Source: JANQMX01 sp965247175 (GTDB lineage: Bacteria > Pseudomonadota > Alphaproteobacteria > Kiloniellales > DSM-21159). Taken from it: 64,000 bases of DNA. A program made the position numbers and the translations under genes. The notes beneath the pieces are model-generated. The model searched no databases. It worked only from the letters and a program-made list of their open reading frames with translations, and was not told the origin of the DNA. The stretch lies in assembly GCA_965247175.1 (NCBI GenBank), contig OZ252006.1, positions 868,001-932,000 of the forward strand, read 5' to 3'. This document shows positions 25,246-33,161 of the stretch, in pieces. How positions within the stretch are numbered: the stretch's first letter is position 1; every line of letters starts with the position of its first letter.

Positions 25246-25782
25246 CTAAGCTGCCTGTTTGAAGGTGGGGAGGGCGCGGTCGCGCGGTGAGAGAATGGGC
25301 TCGGCCATGGGCCATTCGATCGCCAGCTTGGGGTCGTCCCAGCGGATGCCCGCCTGATAGTCCGGCTGATAGGGTGTCGAGATGTGATAGAGCAGCTCGG
25401 TTGCGTCCAGCAGGGTCTGATAACCCTGGGCGCAGCCCTTGGGGATAAAGAGCGAGACGTTGCTGCCCGCCGTCAGCTCGACGCCGCACCAGCAGCCCTT
25501 GGTCGGACTGTTCTCGCGCAGATCGACGATCACGTCATAGATCGCGCCGGTCAGGCAACGGACCAGCTTGGCTTCGGCAAAGGGCTCCCGCTGATAGTGC
25601 AGACCGCGGATGGTGCCGGCCCGGTCGTTGTAGACGACACAGCAGTTGGCCATCTCGTTCTCGATGCCCAGGGCAGCGAAGTCTTCCCGGCACCAGATGC
25701 GCGAGAGGGTGCCGCGCGAGTCCTGCTTGATGTCCGGCTTGACCAGGCAAGCGCCGGGTATGCCGAGCGGTTCCAAAATCAT
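25246..25782 (-). CDS. RmlC/RfbC-like sugar nucleotide 3,5-epimerase
   Basis: Cupin protein of 178 aa with the family motif RGLHYQREPFAEAKLVRC, containing the catalytic His, and the C-terminal YQPDYQAGIRWDDP. The usual PxGFAHGF turn reads PKGCAQGYQTL, with Gln in place of the conserved His, which suggests a different stereochemical outcome from RmlC or a subfamily specific to CDP-sugar clusters. It overlaps the methyltransferase gene by 4 bp (ATGA). It probably acts on the CDP-4-keto-6-deoxy intermediate. Confidence 0.87.
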   Translation of the reverse strand: MILEPLGIPGACLVKPDIKQDSRGTLSRIWCREDFAALGIENEMANCCVVYNDRAGTIRGLHYQREPFAEAKLVRCLTGAIYDVIVDLRENSPTKGCWCGVELTAGSNVSLFIPKGCAQGYQTLLDATELLYHISTPYQPDYQAGIRWDDPKLAIEWPMAEPILSPRDRALPTFKQAA

Positions 25783-27062
25783 TCAAGAATCTCCAGTCGG
25801 GGTACGGCGGTGGCCAGCAAGGTGCCGGCGCGCGAGAGCGCCTCGAGCTGACCCGCAATCTCTTCGCGCAGGTTCCACGGCAGGATCAGCACCACGTCCG
25901 GGCGCTCGGTGAACAGGCGCTCCGGGGCCGAGATCGGAATGCGTGAACCGGGCAGGAAGCGCCCTTGCTTATGCGGATTGCGGTCGACGGTGTAGGGCAG
26001 CAGCTCGGGCCCGATGCCGCAGTAGTTGAGCAGGGTGTTGCCCTTGGCCGGCGCGCCGTAGCCGGCGACCCGGCGTTCGGCTTCGTGGCACTCGATGAGG
26101 AACTCCAGTAGGCCGAGCTTCACCGCCTGTGCCTTGGCTTGCAGGCCGCGATAGGTGTCAGGAAGGGCAATGGCGGCAGAGCGCTCGCGCTCGCGTTCGG
26201 CTTGAAGCGCCGGCGTCTCCTGGAAGGCAGCTTCCGCACGACAGGCGTAGAGACGCAGGGACCCGCCATGGGTGGACAGACTGTCGACGTCGAAGACCCG
26301 CAGGCCGTGCGCCCCAAACAGCCGCTCGACGCTGTAAAGCGAGAGGTATGAGAAGTGCTCGTGGTAGATGGTGTCGAACTGTCCTTCGGCGAGCAGGCGC
26401 AGCACGTGGGGAAACTCCACGGTGACGACGCCCTGCGGCTTGAGCAGCATGGCAAAGCCGGCGACGAAGTCATTGATATCCGGAACATGGGCCAGAACGT
26501 TGTTGGCGACGATCAGGTCGGCCATCTCGCCCTGACGATTGAGGTCTTCGGCGGTTGTCCGGCCAAAGAAGAGGCTCTCGGTGCGGATGCCGCGGCTGCG
26601 GGCCACCTGGGCGACGTTCGCCGCCGGCTCAATGCCAAGGGCTGGAATGTTGGCCGCCTTGAAGTGCTGCAGCAGATAGCCGTCGTTGCTCGCGACCTCG
26701 ATGACCCGACTCTCGGGCGTGAGGCCAAGTCGCGGCACAATCATGCGGCAATAGCGCTCTGCGTGCTTCAGCCAACCCTCCGAATAGGAGGAGAAGTAGG
26801 CATAGTCGCCGAAGATCTCGCCGGGTGTCTCGGAGGCGCCGACCTGCATCAGGAAACAGTCGCCGCAGACCTTGGCATGGAGCGGATAGGTCGGCTCCAT
26901 GCGGTCCAAGTCGTCCTCGCTCAGGTAGGCGTTGGCGAGCGGCGTGGCGCCGAGATCGCAGGCTGAGATCGAAAGCTCGCCGCCACAGGCCCGGCAGGTC
27001 GCGCTTTCGCTCGGCGCTTCTTCGGGCGCAGGCCGAAAGTGAATGGCTTGGGCGAGGCTCAT
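25779..27062 (-). CDS. Sugar-nucleotide C-methyltransferase (zinc-binding, SAM-dependent)
   Basis: Protein of 427 aa in three parts: an N-terminal zinc-binding domain with C23-x2-C26 (CRAC) and C66-x2-C69 (CGDC); a SAM domain with RVIEVASNDGYLLQHF and IVANNVLAHVPDI; and a C-terminal domain with VAGYGAPAKGNTLLNYCGI. This architecture is that of the TylC3/KijD1-type sugar 3-C-methyltransferases. It overlaps rfbG by 4 bp and rfbC-like by 4 bp. It likely adds a branch methyl at C3 of a CDP-4-keto-deoxyhexose. The exact substrate is inferred from context. Confidence 0.88.
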   Translation of the reverse strand: MSLAQAIHFRPAPEEAPSESATCRACGGELSISACDLGATPLANAYLSEDDLDRMEPTYPLHAKVCGDCFLMQVGASETPGEIFGDYAYFSSYSEGWLKHAERYCRMIVPRLGLTPESRVIEVASNDGYLLQHFKAANIPALGIEPAANVAQVARSRGIRTESLFFGRTTAEDLNRQGEMADLIVANNVLAHVPDINDFVAGFAMLLKPQGVVTVEFPHVLRLLAEGQFDTIYHEHFSYLSLYSVERLFGAHGLRVFDVDSLSTHGGSLRLYACRAEAAFQETPALQAERERERSAAIALPDTYRGLQAKAQAVKLGLLEFLIECHEAERRVAGYGAPAKGNTLLNYCGIGPELLPYTVDRNPHKQGRFLPGSRIPISAPERLFTERPDVVLILPWNLREEIAGQLEALSRAGTLLATAVPRLEILE

Positions 27063-28141
27063 GCGGCGCGCTCCTCGATGAACTGTTCCACCTGGCGCTG
27101 GCTCACGGCACGCAGATCACCGCGCTCGCGGGCAACGCGGTACCAAGTGACGGTGTGCTCGAGGGCAGTTTCGATGGGCCAAGTCGGGCGATAGCCCGTC
27201 GCGCCCGAGAGTTTGCTTGAGTCGACGTGCAGCAGGCGGGCCTCATAGGGCTGATTGCCGTGGCTGCATTCCCAGCGGGCATCTTCGCCCCAGAGCGCGC
27301 AGAGCCGCTCGGCGATCCAGGATACTGGGCGCGCGCTTTCGGCTGCGGGGCCCACGTTCCAGGCGCAGGACCAGTCGGCTGGCGCCACCGAGAGACGCTG
27401 CGCCATGTCGAGATAGGCTTCCAGCGGTTCCAGCACGTGCTGCCAGGGGCGTATGGCGGCGGGGTTGCGCAGGCGCAGGGGATTGCCCTTGGCGAAGGCC
27501 CGCACGGCATCGGGAATGAGACGGTCGCTCGCCCAGTCGCCGCCGCCGATGACGTTGCCGGCGCGCAGGCTGGCGATGCCCGGGCCGCCTTCGGTCGGGC
27601 GGAAGTAGGAGCGGGCGAAGGCCTCGACCACGTGCTCGCAGCAGGCTTTGGAGCTGCCGTAGGGCTCACGCCCGCCGAGCGCATCGCTCTCGCGATAGCC
27701 CCAGGGCCATTCGCGATTGTCGTAGACCTTGTCGCTGGTGATCACGACGACCGCCTTGAGGCCGCGCGTGTCGCGCAGCGCCTGCAGCAGGTTCGCGGTG
27801 CCCATGACGTTGGTCGCGAAGGTCCCTACCGGGTCGTCGAAGGCTGGGCGCACGAGGGCCTGGGCGGCGAGATGAAAGACGATCTCCGGCTTGGCTGCTG
27901 CTACCGTGGCGGCCAGGCTTTCGGCATCGCGGATGTCGCCGAGACTGTGCTGTATGTCGCTGGCCAGGCCCAGGCTCTCGAAGAGGTTGGGCTCCGTCGC
28001 CGGAGACAGGGCGTAGCCGCTGACCCTGGCGCCGAGGCCGAGCAGGCGGAAGAGCAGCCAAGCCCCCTTGAAGCCCGTGTGGCCGGTTACAAAAACCCTG
28101 CGGCCGGCCCAGAAATCTGGATCTACGCCGTAAGCCGCCAT
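27059..28141 (-). CDS. rfbG: CDP-glucose 4,6-dehydratase RfbG
   Basis: SDR enzyme of 360 aa that makes CDP-4-keto-6-deoxyglucose. NAD-binding motif VFVTGHTGFKGAWL; the GYALSPATEPNLFE block is typical of CDP-glucose dehydratases; the catalytic YGSSK (YxxxK) lies in REPYGSSKACCE; later motifs include AGNVIGGGDWASDRLIPD and RPWQHVLEPL. The ATG at 28141 is preceded by GGGAGCC and overlaps the rfbF end by 19 bp; the upstream part of the open frame is inside rfbF. Second step of the pathway. Confidence 0.93.
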   Translation of the reverse strand: MAAYGVDPDFWAGRRVFVTGHTGFKGAWLLFRLLGLGARVSGYALSPATEPNLFESLGLASDIQHSLGDIRDAESLAATVAAAKPEIVFHLAAQALVRPAFDDPVGTFATNVMGTANLLQALRDTRGLKAVVVITSDKVYDNREWPWGYRESDALGGREPYGSSKACCEHVVEAFARSYFRPTEGGPGIASLRAGNVIGGGDWASDRLIPDAVRAFAKGNPLRLRNPAAIRPWQHVLEPLEAYLDMAQRLSVAPADWSCAWNVGPAAESARPVSWIAERLCALWGEDARWECSHGNQPYEARLLHVDSSKLSGATGYRPTWPIETALEHTVTWYRVARERGDLRAVSQRQVEQFIEERAA

Positions 28142-28932
28142 GGCTCCCACACTTTCCAGGCCGCTTTGCCGTCTTGCCAAAGAGAGTTGAGCAGTTGCAT
28201 CTCGCGGTAGGTATCCATGCACTGCCAGAAGCCGTCGTGCTGATAGACGGAGAGCTGATGGCGGTCGGCGAGCTGCTCCAACACGCCGGTTTCCAGCGGC
28301 ATGTTCTTGCTCGGGTCGAGGCCATCGAAGGCGCGCCGCTCGAAGATGAAGTAACCGCCGTTGATCCAGCCGTCTGAGACCTGCGGCTTCTCGTTGAAGG
28401 CCTGCACCATGCCTTCGGCGATCGAAAGCTCGCCGAAGCGGGAGGAGGGGTGCACGGCTGTCACCGTTGCCTGGCGGGCATTGGCGCTGTGGCAGCGCAT
28501 CAGCTGGTGAAGGTCCACATCGGCGACCCCGTCGCCATAGGTGGCGAAGAAGCGATCACCCTTAAGGTACTTCAATACCTTCTGAACCCGGGTCCCGGTC
28601 AGGGTTTCCTCGCCGGTGTCTGCCAGGACGATTTCCCAGTCGTCCTCGACACCGTTCGACAGGCTGCTGATGGCGCCGGTCTTGCAGTCGACCGTCAGGT
28701 CCTTGCCCTGCAGGTGGTAGCTCAGGAAGTAGTCGCGAATGATGTGGCCCTTGTAGCCCAGGCACAGCACGAAGCGGCGCACGCCGAAGTGGCTGTAGTG
28801 CTTCATGATGTGCCAGAGGATGGGCTTGCCGCCGATCTCGACCATCGGCTTGGGCTTGAACTCGGTCTCCTCGCGGAGCCGGGTGCCCTGGCCGCCGCAG
28901 AGAATGACGGTTTCCATGTTGGTTAACACCAT
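28123..28932 (-). CDS. rfbF: Glucose-1-phosphate cytidylyltransferase RfbF
   Basis: Nucleotidyltransferase of 269 aa that makes CDP-glucose from CTP and glucose-1-phosphate. The signature is VILCGGQGTRLREETEFKPKP with the following MVEIGGKPILWHIMKHYSHFG; the DGVADVDL block has the metal-binding Asp. The ATG at 28932 has an AGAGGG ribosome site, while the in-frame ATG at 28917 has none. It heads the CDP-sugar operon (rfbF, rfbG, C-methyltransferase, rfbC-like, SDR, acyltransferase), which follows fliW after a 107-bp gap containing a small GC hairpin. Confidence 0.95.
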   Translation of the reverse strand: MVLTNMETVILCGGQGTRLREETEFKPKPMVEIGGKPILWHIMKHYSHFGVRRFVLCLGYKGHIIRDYFLSYHLQGKDLTVDCKTGAISSLSNGVEDDWEIVLADTGEETLTGTRVQKVLKYLKGDRFFATYGDGVADVDLHQLMRCHSANARQATVTAVHPSSRFGELSIAEGMVQAFNEKPQVSDGWINGGYFIFERRAFDGLDPSKNMPLETGVLEQLADRHQLSVYQHDGFWQCMDTYREMQLLNSLWQDGKAAWKVWEPWRLTA

Positions 28933-28946
28933 AAGAACCCTCTTTC

Positions 28947-28961
28947 CGCCCGAAGCGGGCG
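28947..28961 (-). terminator. Small GC hairpin between fliW and rfbF
   Basis: CGCCCG with a 3-nt loop and CGGGCG forms a 6-bp stem. No T-run follows. It could weakly terminate the flgI-fliW operon before rfbF. Confidence 0.35.
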
Positions 28962-29039
28962 CGGCGATCAGAGTTGAATGAGCGTGGTAAACAAAGCCCT
29001 AAACACTGTGCTCCCAGGCCAGCCTTTCGCGCAGCGTCC

Positions 29040-29534
29040 TCAATCGCTTAGCTTGCGTTGTAGAGGGCAACGCACAGGATAGTCGTTGTTCGAGAGGACG
29101 AACTGGCGGCCCTGCATGCGTGAGACATCGAGCAGGATGGGCGCCCTGAGGTTGATGCTGAGCTGGATGCCGTTGCCAGTCGGCTGGATGGTGACGATCG
29201 ATAGCAGGTGCCCATGCGCCAAGCCCACATTGCAGGCCTCGTAGCATTCCTCGACATCCGAGCTCGCGATCGGTCCGCCTTCGAACGCCAGAGGATACAC
29301 GATGAAGGTGAGGTCCTGGTCGTCGAGCGACTGCAGCAGATTGAAGTCCTCGAGCTGCGGGTCGGGGAAGTTGGCCAGGCCGAACTGGCGAAGCTGCGAG
29401 AAGCCGACCAGGCCCTTAGGAAAGTGAAAGACATTGGCTGGGGTGAAGACGAAAGCGCCGAAACGCGTCTCCACGCTGATGCCCTCGAGGGCGCTGCTGT
29501 CCGGGGTGGTGTTTGATGCGGCGCTCTGTTGCAT
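29040..29534 (-). CDS. fliW: Flagellar assembly factor FliW
   Basis: Protein of 164 aa with the FliW pattern ETRFGAFVFTPANVFHFPKGLVGF, then DDQDLTFIVYPLAFEG and the later ISINLRAPILLDVSRMQGRQFVLSNNDYPVR (the last part close to the family's N-x-API-N-x-GRQ-V-x-Y). FliW binds flagellin and CsrA, so that free FliW relieves CsrA repression of flagellin translation. Here csrA is present 21 kb away and the flagellin leaders hold GGA motifs. It follows flgL and closes the flgI-to-fliW operon. Confidence 0.92.
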   Translation of the reverse strand: MQQSAASNTTPDSSALEGISVETRFGAFVFTPANVFHFPKGLVGFSQLRQFGLANFPDPQLEDFNLLQSLDDQDLTFIVYPLAFEGGPIASSDVEECYEACNVGLAHGHLLSIVTIQPTGNGIQLSINLRAPILLDVSRMQGRQFVLSNNDYPVRCPLQRKLSD

Positions 29535-29596
29535 GACGTGTTTCCCTTATGCCGAGCGGTGGCGGGCTGTGAACGGGCAGGCGGAGCTGCGCGTCC

Positions 29597-30526
29597 CTAA
29601 CGGATGAAGTTCACGAGGGTGATCTGCGATAGCCGGGCGGTGACGCTGTAGGAAGCTTCCAGCTGCACCTCGGCGAAGCCCAAACGGGCCATGGCCTCGG
29701 GGACGTCGGTGGCCTCGATGTTGGTGATGAACTCTTCGGTGAAGAGCTGCAGGTTCTCGTGCTTCTTGTTGGTGTTGTCCAAGGTGACGAGATCGGTGCC
29801 GACACGCGTCCGGATGTTGGGAATCTCGGCGATCGCCTGGTTGGCCAGGTCCAGCGCGACGTTCAGCTGGGCCTGATCAGCGGCGCCGGGAATGCCGGCC
29901 CGGACCGTGATGTCCAGCGCGCGCATCAAGTTCTCGAAACCGGACTCGTTGGCCGGGATGCCGTAGTCCAGCGCCAAGTCGTCGTCGATGCGGCCGGTCA
30001 GGATTTGGTTGTCGCCGGCGTAGTAGCCGAAGCTCGCGGTCGAGGGATCCGCCGGATTGTAGCCCGGGTCGGTGCTGTCGAAGCCGGTGATGTCGACCGG
30101 CTGCACGTCGGTGCGGGCACCGGCGAAGAGATAGCGCCCCTCGTCGTCGACATTCAGCAGGTTGGCCGCCTCTTGCAGCATGCCGCCGGCCAGCGAGGTC
30201 AGGTCCATCTCGTCGGCGTTGTTGGCGTTGGTCGCCTGGATGAGGTTGGTGCGCAGGTTGGTGGCGATCTCGAACAGGCCCGCGATCGAGCTTTCCATCA
30301 GGTTGAGGCGGCGTTCGATGGTATCGACGTTCTTCTGATAGGCCGTGGTGGTGCTGATGGCGTTTTCCAGGTTGAGCAGGCGGCCGGCGTCCTCGGCCGT
30401 CTCGCTGTAGGCCTGCGCCTTGTAGCCGGAGGCGATCTCCAGCTGGATCTCGTTCATCTGCGTCTGAGTACGGAGATTCTGAGCCAGCTGGAACTCATGC
30501 GAGCCGAAGGTGGATATGCGCAACAT
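29597..30526 (-). CDS. flgL: Hook-filament junction protein FlgL
   Basis: Hook-associated protein 3 of 309 aa. It begins MLRISTFGSHEFQLAQNLRT and has the flagellin-like N-terminal helix with LEIASGYKAQAYSETAEDAG. The C-terminal helix ends AMARLGFAEVQLEASYSVTARL. It is shorter than flagellin and lies 11 bp after flgK, so it is FlgL rather than a third flagellin. Confidence 0.94.
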   Translation of the reverse strand: MLRISTFGSHEFQLAQNLRTQTQMNEIQLEIASGYKAQAYSETAEDAGRLLNLENAISTTTAYQKNVDTIERRLNLMESSIAGLFEIATNLRTNLIQATNANNADEMDLTSLAGGMLQEAANLLNVDDEGRYLFAGARTDVQPVDITGFDSTDPGYNPADPSTASFGYYAGDNQILTGRIDDDLALDYGIPANESGFENLMRALDITVRAGIPGAADQAQLNVALDLANQAIAEIPNIRTRVGTDLVTLDNTNKKHENLQLFTEEFITNIEATDVPEAMARLGFAEVQLEASYSVTARLSQITLVNFIR

Positions 30527-30537
30527 GGTGGCGGTCC

Positions 30538-32334
30538 CTAACTGATGATCCGCTGCAGGTCGTCGAACATTTCCTGCGTCGTGGTGATGACCCGCGCCGA
30601 GGCGGCGTAGGCGTTCTGGTAGAGAATGAGGTTGGCCATCTCCTCATCGACATTGACGCCGACCTGTGACTGGAAGCGCAGGGAGAGCTGCTCCTCCAGC
30701 GAGGTCTCGAACTCCAGCAAATCGGTGTTCCGCGCCGCCTGAATGGCGTTGACCCCGACGATCTCGGCGGCATAGCCCGAAAGAGTGGTGGTGATCTGCG
30801 GCACGTCGCCGGCCGCGGAGAAGGTGAAGTTCTGCCCGAAGGCAGCGGCCATGGCGTCGGCCACGCTGTTGTCGCCCTCGGCGATACCGAGGTCGCCGAC
30901 TGCAAGGGCCGCATCCGTGCTCAGGCTGCCGCGGGAAAGATGGCCGGAGACCTGATTGAGGTCCGGGCGCACGGAAAGCCCTTGGGCGATGCCGGTGATG
31001 GCATCGTTCGTCACGCTCCCTGGCGTGACGAAGAAGTCGTTGAGGCCGAAGAAATAGGAGAAGCCAGCGTAGGTGCTGCCGGTCCCGTTGTCGGTCACCG
31101 TCTGCGCCCCGAGATCGACGATGGCGATGCCGTTGGCGGCGTTGTCGGCGCTGATCGCCAAGGGCCCGCCGGCGGTCGTGGTGGCCGTCGCATTGGCGCC
31201 GATGTTGGCGTTGATCTGGTCGCGAATGTCGTTGACCGTGTAGGTGCCGGCGGCCAGGTCGAAGTAGTCGACCACCGTCCCGCCGGCATCGGTGACGGCG
31301 ATACGCACCGCCGAGCTCAGCGTTACGTTGTCCGTTGCCGGGGCGGCGAAGTTACGCGTGCCCGTGAGGGCGTTGGCTGGGGGCAGGCCGCTGCCCTGAT
31401 TGTGCGCCAGATTGATCTCGTCACGCAGTCTTTCGGCGAAACGGTCCAGCGACTCCTGCATGCGCGGCAGGGTGACATCGCGCATCTCGATCAGGGCGGC
31501 CAGTTCGCCGCGTTGGATCTGATTGGTGATGTCGACGCCGCCGCTGTCGATACCGTCGATCGAGCCGCCAGCATGGGTGACCGTCGGGCCCATGGCCGAA
31601 ACGCTGCTGTGGCTGAGGTAGCGCGGCGCGCTGTCGGCGATCGGGAGGCCGGAGTCGAGATAGACGACCATCTCGCCGGTCTCACGGACGAAATAGTTGA
31701 TGTCGAGATACTGGGCGATCTCGCTGACCGCCACGTCGCGCTTGTCCTCGAACTCGGCGGTCGGCTCGTTGCTGGCGATGTTCTGGGCGATCTTCTCGTT
31801 GAGTTCGACGATGTTGTCGAGCTGCTCGTTGATCATATCGACGATGCGGGTGATCTCGCGGTCGGCATCGAGGCGCAGTTCCTGAACGCTGGTCGCCAGC
31901 GAGCTGGTCTCGCGGGCCAGGGCATTGGCCTCGTCCAGCACGACACCGCGCAGGCTGTTGCTCTCCGGGCTGGCCGACAGGTTGGTGACCGCGCCGCCGA
32001 ACACGTCGACGTTGGCGCTCAGCGCCGAATCGTCGCTGATGCTGCCGAACAGGCTTTGCGCCGAGGCGTAGTAGCGCTCGAGGACCGCAAGCTGCCGCTG
32101 CGAGGAAATGGTGTCGCGCAGCTCGAGCTGCAACCGGTCATCGACGCGACGCACCACCGAGTCGATGTTCACGCCCGCGCCCTGGCCGTTCAGGACGACG
32201 GTCGTCTGCTGGATGACCTTGCGGGTATAGCCCTCGGTGTTGGCATTCGAGACGTTGCTCGAAACCACGCTCAGCGCGGCCTGGTTGGCCTGCAACCCGC
32301 TGAGCGCGTTTGAGAGGGCGAAGGTCAGCGACAT
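30538..32334 (-). CDS. flgK: Hook-associated protein FlgK
   Basis: Hook-filament junction protein 1 of 598 aa. The N-terminus has LSGLQANQAALSVVSSNVSN and NTEGYTRKVIQQ. Typical internal blocks follow, and the C-terminus ends in the rod/hook helix MANLILYQNAYAASARVITTTQEMFD. It precedes flgL and follows the FlgN-like gene. Confidence 0.95.
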   Translation of the reverse strand: MSLTFALSNALSGLQANQAALSVVSSNVSNANTEGYTRKVIQQTTVVLNGQGAGVNIDSVVRRVDDRLQLELRDTISSQRQLAVLERYYASAQSLFGSISDDSALSANVDVFGGAVTNLSASPESNSLRGVVLDEANALARETSSLATSVQELRLDADREITRIVDMINEQLDNIVELNEKIAQNIASNEPTAEFEDKRDVAVSEIAQYLDINYFVRETGEMVVYLDSGLPIADSAPRYLSHSSVSAMGPTVTHAGGSIDGIDSGGVDITNQIQRGELAALIEMRDVTLPRMQESLDRFAERLRDEINLAHNQGSGLPPANALTGTRNFAAPATDNVTLSSAVRIAVTDAGGTVVDYFDLAAGTYTVNDIRDQINANIGANATATTTAGGPLAISADNAANGIAIVDLGAQTVTDNGTGSTYAGFSYFFGLNDFFVTPGSVTNDAITGIAQGLSVRPDLNQVSGHLSRGSLSTDAALAVGDLGIAEGDNSVADAMAAAFGQNFTFSAAGDVPQITTTLSGYAAEIVGVNAIQAARNTDLLEFETSLEEQLSLRFQSQVGVNVDEEMANLILYQNAYAASARVITTTQEMFDDLQRIIS

Positions 32335-32379
32335 CTCGGTTCCCGTTCCTCGAAAGCAGTTGCGTGTTCGGCGGGATGC

Positions 32380-32826
32380 CTAGAGGCGTTGATTGACGCT
32401 GATCGACAGCGGCGCGGAGGGGCGTCCTCCGGCCAGGCTGGCCACGGCACCGCTGGCGATGTAGCCGGCGGACTGACCGCTTTGGCGCTCGACTTCGGCA
32501 ACGATGTGCTTGAGCAGACGCTGGCTGGCTTCCCGCGCGGCGCTCAAGGCCCGCTCGTTGGCCCGCAGTGCCTTGTGGAAGACCTCCGTTGCGGCCTGCA
32601 GGTCGCTGCGCAGGTCCGGATCGACCGGATCCTCCTCGCGGTCGCCGTCCTTCAAACGGGTGACGGCCGACTCATAGGCCGCGGCCAGCACCATCTTGTC
32701 CCGTTGCAGCTCTTGCATGCGGTTGGGCTCCATGTGCCGGAGCATATCGATCTCGCCCTTCAGGACGTCGATCAGCCGGGTCGTGAGCGTCAAGAGCTCC
32801 GCGGCATCCTTGTTTCGCGACTTCAT
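32380..32826 (-). CDS. FlgN-like chaperone candidate
   Basis: Protein of 148 aa, all helical: LLTLTTRLIDVLKGEIDMLRHM, MQELQRDKMVLAAAYESAVTRL and ALRANERALSAAREASQRLL. This resembles the FlgN family, which keeps FlgK and FlgL soluble and delivers them to the export gate. Its place just before flgK and just after flgJ supports the role. It overlaps flgJ by 4 bp. The C-terminal 25 residues are Gly/Ala/Ser-rich. Sequence conservation is low, so the call is tentative but well placed. Confidence 0.7.
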   Translation of the reverse strand: MKSRNKDAAELLTLTTRLIDVLKGEIDMLRHMEPNRMQELQRDKMVLAAAYESAVTRLKDGDREEDPVDPDLRSDLQAATEVFHKALRANERALSAAREASQRLLKHIVAEVERQSGQSAGYIASGAVASLAGGRPSAPLSISVNQRL

Positions 32827-33161
32827 GACTCGATCTCCTGTAGTCTGATCAGTTCCTGCTGCAGATGGTCTGCGAGGCCGACGCCGCCGGTTTGGGCGAG
32901 GATGTTCCCGTACTCCTCGACCAGCAGGGAGCGGTACATGGACTCACCGGGGCCTCCGCCGAACATTGGGTCTTCCTCGATGGTCTCGAACATCGGGGCC
33001 AGCATCTGACTGAGGAAGATCGCTTCGAATTCCTCGGAGGCTTGGCCCGCGGCCTGCGACCGCTTGGTCTGCTCCAGGCGGGCCTGGGTGGCGCTGGCGC
33101 CGCTGTCCTCGGTGAGGCTCTGAACGGTGAGCAGGGTTTGGGAAGAGAGCGCGGTCATCAC
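32823..33161 (-). CDS. flgJ: Rod-binding protein FlgJ (rod-cap domain only)
   Basis: Protein of 112 aa with the rod-binding motif EEFEAIFLSQMLAPMFETI and MYRSLLVEEYGNILAQTGGVGLADHL. It corresponds to the N-terminal half of enterobacterial FlgJ and has no muramidase domain, as is common in alphaproteobacteria, so a separate lytic enzyme must open the peptidoglycan. It overlaps flgI by 4 bp. Confidence 0.88.
   Translation of the reverse strand: MMTALSSQTLLTVQSLTEDSGASATQARLEQTKRSQAAGQASEEFEAIFLSQMLAPMFETIEEDPMFGGGPGESMYRSLLVEEYGNILAQTGGVGLADHLQQELIRLQEIES

Noticed and set aside
29597..30526. Third flagellin
   Set aside because: Shares the flagellin-like N-terminal helix, but length, C-terminus and position after flgK identify FlgL.
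30940..32313. 457-aa open frame antisense to flgK
   Set aside because: Antisense shadow; no motif and no ribosome site.
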